NCBI GenBank assembly: GCA_963974215.1
Contig: CAXBBL010000004.1
Location: 186,001-250,000, forward strand
Source of the DNA: Croceimicrobium sp963974215
GTDB lineage: Bacteria; Bacteroidota; Bacteroidia; Flavobacteriales; Schleiferiaceae
Direction of reading: 5' to 3'
DNA: 64,000 nucleotides
In this document: positions 15,417-24,287 of the stretch, piece after piece
How positions within the stretch are numbered: the stretch's first letter is position 1
How the letters are laid out: each line of letters opens with the position of its first letter
Made by a program: the position numbers and the translations under genes
Notes under the pieces: model-generated
Database searches by the model: none
What the model was told of the DNA's origin: nothing
What the model saw: only the letters and a program-made list of their open reading frames with translations

Positions 15417-17240
15417 ATGGCAGATGGAGTTAGTGGTAAAGCTTTTGACTTAAAGCTTTTAGCGAAAATTTTAACCTATATAAAGCCGTATCGCTTTGTG
15501 TTTTACGGTTGCTTTGTACTCACTTTGGTGCTGAGTGGTTTATCCACCGCAAGGCCAATTTTAATCCAGTACACGATTGACAACTTCATTCTCGTGCCTA
15601 ATGCGGATAGTCTATTAAACTTCACCTTGATTTTATTGGTGCTTTTAGTTTTGGAAGCATTGGTTCAATTTCTCTTTATTTTTGGCGCAAACTTCTTAGG
15701 ACAGAGTATTATTCGCGATTTAAGGATTCAGCTTTATCAGCATATTCTCTCCTTCAAATTAAAGTATTTCGATCAAACGCCTATTGGAACTCTAGTTACT
15801 AGGGCTGTATCGGACATTGAAACTATTGCCGATATTTTCGCATCGGGGATCTTGGTTATTTTTGGCGATTTGTTAAAAATAGTGGTAATGGTCTCGGCCA
15901 TGTTTTACTTCTTCGACTATCGCTTGGTATTGATTTCACTTTCTGTAGTGCCGGTCCTATATTACGCTACCCGCCTATTTCAGCTTAAAATTAAGTCTTC
16001 TTTTCAAGATGTAAGAACCCAAGTAGCCACGCTTAATGCATTTGTTCAAGAGCACATTAGTGGTATGAATGTGGTGCAAATTTTTAATCGCGAGGAAGCG
16101 GAAATGAAGAGTTTTAAAGTGAATAACGACCTACATCGTCAAGCTCATATTCGTTCAATTTGGTATTTCTCAATCTTTCTTCCGGTCATCGAAATTATGA
16201 GTGCCATAAGTATTGGTCTAGTAGTATGGTATGGGGGCTTGCAGGCTGCGGGAGTAAGTGAAAAGTATTCCCTGCAAATTTGGATGCATAATTTCTTTAA
16301 TTGGGCGGGTGACGCACCGAGCCGAGATATTACACTGGGAGAAATTACCGCTATCATCATCTTTGTGAACATGCTATTTCGTCCCCTTAGACAGCTAGCA
16401 GATCGTTTTAACACTTTGCAAATGGGCATGGTGAGCAGCGAGAGAGTTTTTAAAGTGTTAGATACGAAAGATAGAATAGAGGATAAGGGTAATGAAGAGT
16501 TGGCCGATGTTAAAGGTGAAATTGAGTTTAGAAATGTAACCTTTGGCTACTTACCCGATGAACCGATAATAAAAAATGTTAGTTTTAAAGCAGAACCAGG
16601 AGAAACCTTAGCGATAGTTGGTGCTACGGGAGCAGGAAAGTCCACTTTGATTAATCTTCTCGGTCGTTTTTATGAAATATGGGAAGGTGAAATCCTTCTT
16701 GATGGCGTTGATATTCGTAAAATAAAATTGAGCAGTTTAAGGGAAAATATTGCCGTGGTTCTCCAAGATGTGTTTTTATTTAGTGATTCAATAAAAAATA
16801 ATATCACCTTAAATAAGGATATCAGTCACGAAGAAGTAGCGGATGCCGCCTCTTTTATTGGGGTAAACGACTTTATTGAATCCTTACCAGATCAGTATAA
16901 TTATAATGTGCAGGAAAGGGGTAATATGCTTTCGGTAGGGCAGCGACAGTTATTATCATTTTTAAGAGCTTATGTTTCCAACCCATCTGTCTTAGTTTTA
17001 GATGAAGCAACGAGCTCCATTGATACCCAAAGTGAGCAATTGATTCAAAAGGCTATTGAAAAAATTACCGAAGGGCGCACTTCCGTAATCATAGCACATC
17101 GACTAGCCACTATTAAAAAGGCGCATAAAATTATCGTAATGGATCACGGTCAGGTTGTTGAAGTTGGAACCCACGACGAGTTACTAGGGAAAAATGGCTT
17201 TTATACTAGACTTTATACTATGCAGTTCGCGCAGACCTAA
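15417..17240 (+). CDS. MsbA-like ABC exporter (fused permease-ATPase)
   Basis: Half-size ABC transporter of 607 residues: six-helix transmembrane domain (about 25-330) followed by the nucleotide-binding domain with Walker A VGATGAGKST near 400-409, the Q-loop, signature LSVGQRQ near 504 and Walker B VLVLDEATS near 523-531, then the H-loop IIAHR. It belongs to the lipid/multidrug exporter group that includes MsbA. The substrate is unknown. It begins right after the truA stop, so it is on the truA transcript. An alternative is a peptide or drug exporter; no peptidase domain is present. Confidence 0.92.
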   Translation: MADGVSGKAFDLKLLAKILTYIKPYRFVFYGCFVLTLVLSGLSTARPILIQYTIDNFILVPNADSLLNFTLILLVLLVLEALVQFLFIFGANFLGQSIIRDLRIQLYQHILSFKLKYFDQTPIGTLVTRAVSDIETIADIFASGILVIFGDLLKIVVMVSAMFYFFDYRLVLISLSVVPVLYYATRLFQLKIKSSFQDVRTQVATLNAFVQEHISGMNVVQIFNREEAEMKSFKVNNDLHRQAHIRSIWYFSIFLPVIEIMSAISIGLVVWYGGLQAAGVSEKYSLQIWMHNFFNWAGDAPSRDITLGEITAIIIFVNMLFRPLRQLADRFNTLQMGMVSSERVFKVLDTKDRIEDKGNEELADVKGEIEFRNVTFGYLPDEPIIKNVSFKAEPGETLAIVGATGAGKSTLINLLGRFYEIWEGEILLDGVDIRKIKLSSLRENIAVVLQDVFLFSDSIKNNITLNKDISHEEVADAASFIGVNDFIESLPDQYNYNVQERGNMLSVGQRQLLSFLRAYVSNPSVLVLDEATSSIDTQSEQLIQKAIEKITEGRTSVIIAHRLATIKKAHKIIVMDHGQVVEVGTHDELLGKNGFYTRLYTMQFAQT

Positions 17241-17254
17241 ATCTAATTTTGATA

Positions 17255-17605
17255 ATGAATAAAGCACAATCACACAGTGCCCGAAATTGGGTTTTTTGGT
17301 TTCACCTGCTAATTACTTTATTAGCTTGGTTAGGTCCATTTCTTTTCTCGTGGTATTTAATGGTGAGTGCTTATTTACTGGTAGTTGTTCAATTTATAAT
17401 CTTTAAAAGATGCCTTTTAAACGCGAAGCACGATTTGGATGTTAGCGACGATACTACCTTTTATTCGCATCTACTGGAAAGTTTGAGCATTAATATAGAT
17501 AGGCGGAAATTAAAAACTTTCGTAAGAAATTATCTCTATCTCGTTCTCGCTCTGGTAACTTTAGTTTGGCAAGTTATCTTGGGTAATGAAGCACTTTTAT
17601 TTTAA
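17255..17605 (+). CDS. Conserved membrane protein of unknown function
   Basis: Protein of 116 residues from the ATG; a TTG six bases earlier is possible but less likely. Two hydrophobic stretches near 12-50 and one at the C-terminus (about 92-110) indicate three membrane segments, separated by a charged loop with DLDVSDDTTFYSHLLESLSINIDRRKLK. It follows the ABC exporter by 14 bases and is probably co-transcribed. I do not recognise a named family. Confidence 0.65.
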   Translation: MNKAQSHSARNWVFWFHLLITLLAWLGPFLFSWYLMVSAYLLVVVQFIIFKRCLLNAKHDLDVSDDTTFYSHLLESLSINIDRRKLKTFVRNYLYLVLALVTLVWQVILGNEALLF

Positions 17606-17754
17606 CTTTATAAAACATTGATTTAGGGCTCTTCACAAAGCAGAATTTCCAGCTTTGGCCTTTTGCAATAACGCGTAATAGCTTCGATGTGGTAGCTGAA
17701 TGCCAGCATTCACAAGAGTTCTCAGGCCTGATTACTCTTCAAATTCACGTTATT

Positions 17755-18687
17755 CTAGTTATACCAAAAAATAAAGGCCAGACTGCTTAGGGAGATAAAA
17801 ACCCATAAGCTCAGTCCTAAAATTAAAGAAGGCAGCCCCGCTTGCTTGATCTTTTCTACTGAAAGTCCCGCTCCCACTAAGAAAAGTGTAGCAGTTAAAA
17901 CCCTTCTTGAAACTTGACTAATACCAGCACTGAATTCTGCTGGTAAGCCTAAATAGGAGTTTGCAATAATGGCGGCAATAAATAACAGAATGAAATAAGG
18001 GAATTTAATTTTTCCTTCACTTTTAAAAATCCGAGCAGTTATAAGGGCCAAGGGAATAATCCACAAGGCTCGTGCAAGTTTTACCGTAGTGGCAATTTCT
18101 AAAGCTTCTTCACCATAAGAGGCAGCTGCTCCTACTACCGAGCTGGTATCATGTATAGCAATGGCGGCCCATAAACCAAATTGGCCCTGACTAAGACTTA
18201 ATGCCTCACCGATAAACGGGAAGATTATTAAGGCTACTGAGTTTAATAAGAAGACCGTACCCATGGCCATGCTTATATCACGTTCGTTGGCTTTAATAAT
18301 GGGGGCTATTGCCGCTATGGCACTGCCACCACATATAGCAGTTCCCGAAGATAATAAGTAACTAGCGCGACTATTTAATTTTAAGGTTTTACCTAAAACC
18401 CATCCAAGAAGTAGGGTAGTGCTAATACTCACGATGGTAATTAAAAACCCATCCGCACCAGCGCTTATGGCCCTTTCGGCAGATAGACCAAAGCCTAAGC
18501 CTACAACTGCCGATTTTAAGGTCCAGTTTACCGCCTCTTTATTTTGCTTAATATAAGGGTTGGATAAGAAATGACTAAACAAAAAGCCTAATAGCAGTGC
18601 CACGGGTGGGTTTATCCACGGACTAAGACTCAAGACAATTAAAAGCCAAAAGATTATTTTTAAAAGAAGGGGTGACTGTTTGAACAA
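17755..18687 (-). CDS. YeiH-type putative sulfate exporter (UPF0324)
   Basis: Polytopic membrane protein with about ten helices and the family's characteristic stretches: SAVVGLGFGLS, SSGTAICGGSAIAAIAPII, AIAIHDTSSVVGAAASYGEEALEIATTVKLARALWIIPL and AGISQVSRRVLTATLFLVGAGLS. Members are annotated as putative sulfate exporters, on limited evidence. The frame could start 39 bases further upstream at another TTG, but a promoter box (TATCTTTG) lies inside that extension, so I take the TTG at 18687 as the start, giving about 310 residues. Confidence 0.85.
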   Translation of the reverse strand: MFKQSPLLLKIIFWLLIVLSLSPWINPPVALLLGFLFSHFLSNPYIKQNKEAVNWTLKSAVVGLGFGLSAERAISAGADGFLITIVSISTTLLLGWVLGKTLKLNSRASYLLSSGTAICGGSAIAAIAPIIKANERDISMAMGTVFLLNSVALIIFPFIGEALSLSQGQFGLWAAIAIHDTSSVVGAAASYGEEALEIATTVKLARALWIIPLALITARIFKSEGKIKFPYFILLFIAAIIANSYLGLPAEFSAGISQVSRRVLTATLFLVGAGLSVEKIKQAGLPSLILGLSLWVFISLSSLAFIFWYN

Positions 18688-18701
18688 GACTAAATTTTTT
18701 A

Positions 18702-18709
18702 CAAAGATA
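18702..18709 (-). promoter_or_regulatory. Promoter -7 box for the YeiH-like gene
   Basis: TATCTTTG on the minus strand, an exact TAnnTTTG match lying within the longest possible reading frame, 14 bases before the preferred TTG start. Confidence 0.5.
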
Positions 18710-18797
18710 GGTTCTAGTCTTAGCAATTTGGTGATGCATGCTACTGATTACGGACATTCCTCACTTCAAATGGTGAATTTTATTGGGGTAAAATAAA

Positions 18798-19433
18798 TTA
18801 GAGACTATGGCAGAAACCAAAGCCCAGACGAATCATAAGATCGGGGGCCGCCCCTGTACCCGCAATACCATCCACCGCATCACTTAGCGCGAGCCGTCCG
18901 CCCAAGAAAATGTCGATGCAGTTATTTGGGTTAATTCGAAATTTCACTCCACCTAACATATCTCCGAAAGGGAATATGGTTAAACCTTCAAAGACCGTAA
19001 AGCGGGAATTGATATTGTGGCTTTCTAAAATTTCATTAGAATGTGCACTTATGCCCGCATAGCCTGAAATATAAAAACGGTAAGGATGATACATGGATGG
19101 TCTTTTGCCTTTTTGGAAAAGATAAAGAGTTAATCCACCGCTTAAATTGTATTGACTTGCTTTGGTATGATTGAAACTGATTTCAGATCCTGCTTGTGTA
19201 TAGTCGATATCAATTTGATAAAAACTAAGCTCACCATTAATCTCCAGATTTTTTAAAAAGAAAGGCGCCGCCATTCTTAGGTTTAGGCCCAAACCAAAAT
19301 CATCACCTATTCTGGAGCCGCCAGTAGTTTCCCCTAGTACACTAAGAGCAGTACCGTGTAAGGCAACATTAGCTCGTTGCGCACTGAGATTTCCCGCAGA
19401 ATTAAGAAGTAGTAAAGCGATAAGTACCCTCAT
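18798..19433 (-). CDS. Outer-membrane beta-barrel protein, copy 1 of 3
   Basis: Protein of 211 residues with a signal peptide (MRVLIALLLLNSAGNLSAQ) and alternating amphipathic strands ending in an aromatic or hydrophobic residue region, as in small outer-membrane barrels. It shares with the next two genes the early G-E-(T/A)-(T/S)-G-G block, the central RFYISGYAG-like strands and the ending DAVDGI...PDLMIRLGFGF. It has its own promoter box 43 bases upstream. Function unknown; it may be a surface-exposed barrel of eight strands. Confidence 0.72.
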   Translation of the reverse strand: MRVLIALLLLNSAGNLSAQRANVALHGTALSVLGETTGGSRIGDDFGLGLNLRMAAPFFLKNLEINGELSFYQIDIDYTQAGSEISFNHTKASQYNLSGGLTLYLFQKGKRPSMYHPYRFYISGYAGISAHSNEILESHNINSRFTVFEGLTIFPFGDMLGGVKFRINPNNCIDIFLGGRLALSDAVDGIAGTGAAPDLMIRLGFGFCHSL

Positions 19434-19476
19434 TAAACATTGATAAACTAAAAATCCCCTTATGTTTAAACTGGGT

Positions 19477-19484
19477 CAAATTTA
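19477..19484 (-). promoter_or_regulatory. Promoter -7 box for barrel copy 1
   Basis: TAAATTTG on the minus strand, exact TAnnTTTG match, 43 bases from the ATG. Confidence 0.5.
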
Positions 19485-19610
19485 TCAAATTTTATTTTCT
19501 AACCGCTATTTACGCTTTAAATTATTGATAATAAGGGTAAAGCAAACTCTAACTTTTTAAATAGGTGAGTGTTTTAGCTTGAGGATCAAAGTAGGAGGGG
19601 AAGATGTGTG

Positions 19611-20264
19611 TTATTTTAAGTTATAAGAAATACCAAAGCGAACAAAACCCATAATATCGGGTGAATCAGTGGAACCAATTAGTCCGTCTACTTCATCTGA
19701 GAGTGTAGTTCGTATAGCGGCATTGAAGTTTACCGACCAAGTGGGATTAACCCTAACATAAAGACCTCCGCCTAATTCTCCAAAAGGTAGAAAAAAGGTT
19801 CCTTGCAAATTGGGAAAGTTAAAGTTGTCGCTAAAATTTAAGTTATTGCTTTGCATTAATAAACCGGCTAAGACAGAAATGTATGGACGAAAAGGCTGGT
19901 ATAAGCTTACCAGGTTGGTACTTTTATTAAGATAGATATTTAAGCCAATGCCCGCGGAGGTTTGAGTACAAGTTCCCTCCATAATACCAATGTTTTGTGG
20001 ATTTGATTGTTCGATATAATCCAAGCGAAGATTGTAATACTCTAATCTGGAAACAAATTCAATTTTCGTTTTATACAGGGGGGCATTAAAGCCAAACCCC
20101 ATTCCTATGGCCATATCATCGCTTAATAAAGCCCCACCAGAAGCTTCACCTTGCACCACCATGGCACCAGCGAAGAAGTTTAAATTATTTCTTTGTGCTT
20201 TTATCTGGGCACAAGTCAATAGTAGAAAGAGTAGTATAGTATATGATCGTTTTGATGAGAGCAT
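19611..20264 (-). CDS. Outer-membrane beta-barrel protein, copy 2 of 3
   Basis: Protein of 217 residues with a signal peptide (about 1-23, ending CAQIKAQ). It is clearly related to the flanking barrel genes: VVQGEASGGALLSDDMAIGMGFGFNAP aligns with VLGETTGGSRIGDDFGLGLNLRMAAP of copy 1, and DEVDGLIGSTDSPDIMGFVRFGISYNLK aligns with the end of copy 1. It lies 29 bases after copy 3 and is probably co-transcribed with it and the stomatin-like gene. Function unknown. Confidence 0.72.
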   Translation of the reverse strand: MLSSKRSYTILLFLLLTCAQIKAQRNNLNFFAGAMVVQGEASGGALLSDDMAIGMGFGFNAPLYKTKIEFVSRLEYYNLRLDYIEQSNPQNIGIMEGTCTQTSAGIGLNIYLNKSTNLVSLYQPFRPYISVLAGLLMQSNNLNFSDNFNFPNLQGTFFLPFGELGGGLYVRVNPTWSVNFNAAIRTTLSDEVDGLIGSTDSPDIMGFVRFGISYNLK

Positions 20265-20293
20265 AGGTTAAGTACTAGGTTTAGGGCAAAGAA

Positions 20294-20953
20294 TTACAAA
20301 TTAATGGCAAAACCAACAGATAATGAAACGATCCAATCATTAAATTCCGTATGTCCTCCAATACCATCCCAGAGATCGTTTGTCCCGTGTCGAAAATTAG
20401 CATTGGCTTCTACGCTCCAAATTTCATTCAGATAAAAGCGGTAACCAGCTTCTACTTGAAAAGCTAAATCACGGCTGGCTCCATCCTTAATGGTAATATT
20501 GTCGCCGTCGTTAAATAGAGGCGAATTTGTGTCATTAGTGAAAAAGGTTCCGCCAATGTGCGCACCAATAAAAGGCGCAGAGTGACCAAACCTTGGCAGG
20601 TATTTGCGGGTATAAGAGTCGAAATAAAAACGTAATCCTGCGGAAGTGAAAATATGTTCAGAACTAGTGCTATAGCTAATTAACTGACCATTGACTGAAT
20701 TAACATCAATATCAGCTATTATTCGATTATAATTTATCTGTGCCATTATTTGCCAGCGGGTATCTTTAAAAGCTATGGCGTAATACAGGTGCGACTGAAC
20801 ACCTATTTCTTCAACAATGGATTGTAAGTCATCGGAAGTTTCACCTTTAAATGCCGCTCCGCCTAGGCCAAAGCCAAAGGTTTGGTTTTGAGAAAAGCCA
20901 GAAAAAGAAAAAAGGCCAATGCAAATGAGGCTTAAAAGTCTGTTGATGCGCAT
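20294..20953 (-). CDS. Outer-membrane beta-barrel protein, copy 3 of 3
   Basis: Protein of 219 residues with a signal peptide (about 1-21, ending FSGFSQ). More diverged than copies 1 and 2, but it keeps the early AAFKGETSDD block, the YLPRFGHSAPFIGAHIGGTFF central strands and the closing LWDGIGGHTEFNDWIVSLSVGFAINL. It starts four bases after the stomatin-like gene. The DxWDGIGG ending resembles surface barrels of other Flavobacteriia, but I cannot name a family. Confidence 0.72.
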   Translation of the reverse strand: MRINRLLSLICIGLFSFSGFSQNQTFGFGLGGAAFKGETSDDLQSIVEEIGVQSHLYYAIAFKDTRWQIMAQINYNRIIADIDVNSVNGQLISYSTSSEHIFTSAGLRFYFDSYTRKYLPRFGHSAPFIGAHIGGTFFTNDTNSPLFNDGDNITIKDGASRDLAFQVEAGYRFYLNEIWSVEANANFRHGTNDLWDGIGGHTEFNDWIVSLSVGFAINL

Positions 20954-20957
20954 AAAC

Positions 20958-21866
20958 TTAATCTGATTTTTTAGAATTCATTTTTGATACTTCATTGCCA
21001 ACGGCGAATGAGGTTACTAGTTCGTTTAACATATTACTAGCCGCATTGGGAGAGTTGGGCATTAAAATCAAATTACTTTGAGTATTTTCACTAACTGCGT
21101 GTAAAGTATCATAATGTTGGGTAATTACAATTAAAGCGGAAGCCTCTTGAGAATTGATGCCTACTTTGTTTAATACTTCAACTGATTCTTCTAAACCGCG
21201 GGCTATTTCCCTTCTTTGATCCGCAATACCTTGCCCTTGCAAACGCTTGCTTTCTGCTTCGGCCGTTGCTTTCGCTACGATGCGAATTCTCTCGGCTTCG
21301 CCATCGTATTCGGCTGCTACCTTTTCTCTTTCGGCCGCATTAATACGGTTCATAGCATTTTTCACAGCATCATCAGGATCTATATCGGTAACCAGCGCTT
21401 TAATGATTCCATATCCATAGGTGTTCATTGCTTCCTCTAATTCGCGCTTGATCGCGTTGGCGATATCATCTTTTTTTTCAAAAACATCATCGAGGCGGAG
21501 CTTTGGTACTTCAGCGCGCACTGTATCAAACACATAGGAGGTAATTTGCGCTTGTGGATTTTCCAATCGGTAAAAGGCATCGTAAACGGCAGTTACCAAA
21601 ACCATGTACTGCACCGATACCTTCATTTGCACAAAAACATCGTCTTTTGTCTTCGTTTCTACTAAAACATCTAGCTGTTGTATTCTTAAATTTACTCGGC
21701 CAGCTACTCGGTCTACTAACGGGATTAGTAAATGTATACCGGGTGATCTGGTATTGAGAAATTTACCAAATCGTTCAACCACTGCAATTTGCTGTTGCTT
21801 AACAATAAAAAGACCGAAGAAGATTATCAGCAAAAGCAGTACTAAGAGTAAAATATATGGAATCAT
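20958..21866 (-). CDS. SPFH/band-7 stomatin-like membrane protein (QmcA type)
   Basis: Protein of 302 residues: one N-terminal membrane helix (about 3-22), then the SPFH domain (VVERFGKFLNTRSPGIHLLIPLVD through the conserved ALVTDIDPDDAVKNAMNRINAAEREKVAAEYDGEAERI region), and a helical region leading to a C-terminal tail with EASALIVITQHYDTLHAVSENTQSNLILMP. This order is typical of QmcA/stomatin homologues that scaffold membrane microdomains and often associate with proteases. Its neighbour is usually NfeD, but here two outer-membrane barrels follow instead. Confidence 0.92.
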   Translation of the reverse strand: MIPYILLLVLLLLIIFFGLFIVKQQQIAVVERFGKFLNTRSPGIHLLIPLVDRVAGRVNLRIQQLDVLVETKTKDDVFVQMKVSVQYMVLVTAVYDAFYRLENPQAQITSYVFDTVRAEVPKLRLDDVFEKKDDIANAIKRELEEAMNTYGYGIIKALVTDIDPDDAVKNAMNRINAAEREKVAAEYDGEAERIRIVAKATAEAESKRLQGQGIADQRREIARGLEESVEVLNKVGINSQEASALIVITQHYDTLHAVSENTQSNLILMPNSPNAASNMLNELVTSFAVGNEVSKMNSKKSD

Positions 21867-21948
21867 AAAATAGTTTGAATAATATTCGTCAAGTTAAGGA
21901 TTTATCAGAGTATTTTTAAAGCCGCAATAAACAAATTTTAGGGATTTT

Positions 21949-22863
21949 TTGGATCAGTATTATCAAGTTTTAGGCTTAAAGGCCAATGCCTCAAAAGAAG
22001 AGGTTAAAAAAGCTTATCGGAGTTTAGCGATGCGCTACCACCCCGACCTGAATCCTAATGGGAAAGAAAAGTTTAAAGAAATTGTTGAAGCTTACGAAAT
22101 AATTAATGGTTATCGTAAAACAAAAGGGCAAAATAAGAAGCTTAGCGACGAAGAACGCTTGCGCTTATATGAGCTTTTAAAAAAGGCTGCCGCAGAGGAG
22201 GCGCGTAAAAAAGCTTTTGAAAGAGCAGCTTTACGCAGAGAACAAAAACAAGAAGAGCAAAACAAAGCCTACCGTGCCGCCATAATCACCTTTATGGTTA
22301 TTATATTTTTGTCTTTCACCAGCATTTACAGCTATCAGTTTGTTTTAGCTTTTTATATAAATGCCCATCCAACCACGAGCACCGCGGAAGTTATTGGCAT
22401 AGAACGAAACCGTGTGATTTATCGCTTTAAAGTAGGCGATGAGTATTATCGCGATAAGGCCTATGTGAGAGGAGTAGGGGTGCAAATGCTGGCAGGCAAT
22501 GGTATGCCCCTTAAAATAGGAGATTCTTTTATCCTGCAATTTCGGGAAGGTTCGCCTGGCTGGCACCGAATACTTTACGATAGAGTTTCAAGCGAAACCT
22601 TCAATCGCTACTTAGACCAAGTTACTAGCCACATATTAAAACTTTACCAAAACAAAGAGGGGGGCTCTAAAAAAATTTCAGAACACAAGGCACGCTGCAT
22701 GGCCTTATTAACCTATGAATACTTTGGTCTTAAGGGCTGGTCGGCTATTTACTTCGCTAAAGAAAACCCTTTTGAAAATTATTCAAATAACGCGGTAACC
22801 TGGTATTTCTTCGAACTCTCTTCGCGTTATAATGAGGCTTTAAAGGATTGCCGCATACTCTAG
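21949..22863 (+). CDS. J-domain (DnaJ-like) membrane protein
   Basis: Protein of 304 residues with an N-terminal J domain (residues 2-60, HPD at 31-33, so competent to stimulate an Hsp70). A lysine/glutamate-rich helical stretch (about 70-105) follows, then one membrane segment at about 107-128. The remaining 175 residues contain a small beta domain (AEVIGIERNRVIYRFKVGDEYYRDKAYV). The zinc-finger and substrate domains of true DnaJ are absent. The start is TTG because the J domain begins there. It is probably a specialised membrane-bound co-chaperone; the partner is unknown. hisS follows on the same strand with its own promoter. Confidence 0.82.
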   Translation: MDQYYQVLGLKANASKEEVKKAYRSLAMRYHPDLNPNGKEKFKEIVEAYEIINGYRKTKGQNKKLSDEERLRLYELLKKAAAEEARKKAFERAALRREQKQEEQNKAYRAAIITFMVIIFLSFTSIYSYQFVLAFYINAHPTTSTAEVIGIERNRVIYRFKVGDEYYRDKAYVRGVGVQMLAGNGMPLKIGDSFILQFREGSPGWHRILYDRVSSETFNRYLDQVTSHILKLYQNKEGGSKKISEHKARCMALLTYEYFGLKGWSAIYFAKENPFENYSNNAVTWYFFELSSRYNEALKDCRIL

Positions 22864-22882
22864 GCAGCCGCTATTTTTTGGC

Positions 22883-22890
22883 TACTTTTG
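22883..22890 (+). promoter_or_regulatory. Promoter -7 box for hisS-hutH
   Basis: TACTTTTG, exact TAnnTTTG match, 14 bases before the hisS ATG and 20 bases after the preceding stop. Confidence 0.6.
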
Positions 22891-22904
22891 CCGCAAAATT
22901 TTAT

Positions 22905-24287
22905 ATGTCTTACAGTCCCTCTCTACCCAAAGGAACGCGAGATCAGTTGCCGCAAGCAATGCTCAATCGCGAATATATCTTAAGTATCATAAAAGACTCA
23001 TTTAAGAAGTTTGGCTTTCAGGCAATAGAAACTCCTGCCATGGAAAAGCTTTCTACTCTAACCGGAAAATATGGTGAAGAAGGAGACCGACTAATTTTCA
23101 AAATTTTACCGCGTGGTGAAAAGTTATCCAAAGCTTTGGCTGATGAAGGTGAAGCAGAAAAGACTTTAAATCAGAATGTTGAGGAGGCTTTGCGTTATGA
23201 TTTAACCGTGCCTTTTGCTCGTTTTGTAGTCCAAAACCGCAACGAATTAGTATTCCCATTTAAGCGCTATCAAATTCAACCTGTTTGGAGGGCAGATAGA
23301 CCTCAAAAGGGGCGTTATCGCGAATTTTATCAATGCGATGCCGATGTCGTAGGTTCTAATTCACTTCTTTTAGAACTTGATTTTATTTCCCTTTACAGCG
23401 AGGTTTTTGAAAATCTAAAGTTACCTGTAGAAATTCGCCTTAATCACCGGAAGGTATTGGCGGGTATCGCGGAAAACTTTGGATTGAGTGATCACTTCGG
23501 TGCTTTTACCGTTGCGCTTGATAAACTTGATAAAATTGGACTAAGCGGCGTTATCAAAGAAATGAAAGCTAAGGAAATGGGCGCATCTGCGGAAGGGGCC
23601 ATAACTAGTATTGCTAGCTTAAAAGGTTCAAATGAGGAGATGTTAGCCAAACTTCCCTCTTTAATTGGTGACTCAACTGTAGGAGCGGAAGGATTAAGTG
23701 ATTTACGCTTTATCCTAACGCAGGCTGAAGAAATTGGAGTTGATAAGCAGTTGTTTTTTGATTTTACCTTAGCGCGCGGATTGGACTATTATACCGGAGC
23801 CATCTTCGAAGTTAAAGCCAGTGGCATTGACCTTGGCTCAATCGGTGGCGGCGGTCGATACGATGATCTTACGGGCATTTTTGGATTGAAAGATATGCCA
23901 GGAATTGGTATTTCCTTCGGACTAGATCGCATTGAACTGGCGCTGATGGAAGCAAAACTTTTACCCGAGCTAAAGTCAGAGACTACTGAAGTACTCTTTA
24001 TTAACTTTGGCCAAGATGAGGCGCTTTATTCAATGAAATTAGCGCGCGAACTAAGACAACTGAACGTGAAATCGGAGGTGTACCCCGATGAAGCTAAGCT
24101 GAAAAAGCAAATGGCTTATGCCAATAAAAAGGAAGTTTCTTTTGTGGTAATGATTGGTTCAAATGAAATGTCAAGTGGTCGCTTTACCCTTAAGGATATG
24201 AAGAGTGGAGAGCAGTTGGAAATGGGGAGAATTGAACTATTAGAAAAATTTAACAGCTCACACTCAAATACTTATGGAAAGCACTAA
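22905..24287 (+). CDS. hisS: Histidyl-tRNA synthetase
   Basis: Class II aminoacyl-tRNA synthetase of 460 residues. Motif 1 is near the start (PKGTRDQLPQAM and the following helix), motif 2 is QPVWRADRPQKGRYREFYQCDAD, the histidine-binding LARGLDYYTGAIFEV comes next, and motif 3 is GIGISFGLDRIELAL. The C-terminal anticodon-binding domain follows. I use the ATG giving MSYSPSLPKGTRD; the longer frame would cross the promoter box. Its last 14 bases overlap the start of hutH, so the two proteins are made from one message. Confidence 0.95.
   Translation: MSYSPSLPKGTRDQLPQAMLNREYILSIIKDSFKKFGFQAIETPAMEKLSTLTGKYGEEGDRLIFKILPRGEKLSKALADEGEAEKTLNQNVEEALRYDLTVPFARFVVQNRNELVFPFKRYQIQPVWRADRPQKGRYREFYQCDADVVGSNSLLLELDFISLYSEVFENLKLPVEIRLNHRKVLAGIAENFGLSDHFGAFTVALDKLDKIGLSGVIKEMKAKEMGASAEGAITSIASLKGSNEEMLAKLPSLIGDSTVGAEGLSDLRFILTQAEEIGVDKQLFFDFTLARGLDYYTGAIFEVKASGIDLGSIGGGGRYDDLTGIFGLKDMPGIGISFGLDRIELALMEAKLLPELKSETTEVLFINFGQDEALYSMKLARELRQLNVKSEVYPDEAKLKKQMAYANKKEVSFVVMIGSNEMSSGRFTLKDMKSGEQLEMGRIELLEKFNSSHSNTYGKH

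Noticed and set aside
17697..17712. Palindrome TGAATGC-CA-GCATTCA between the membrane protein gene and the YeiH-like gene
   Set aside because: Stem of seven with no T-tract and no repeat elsewhere in the window; too weak to call a terminator or operator.
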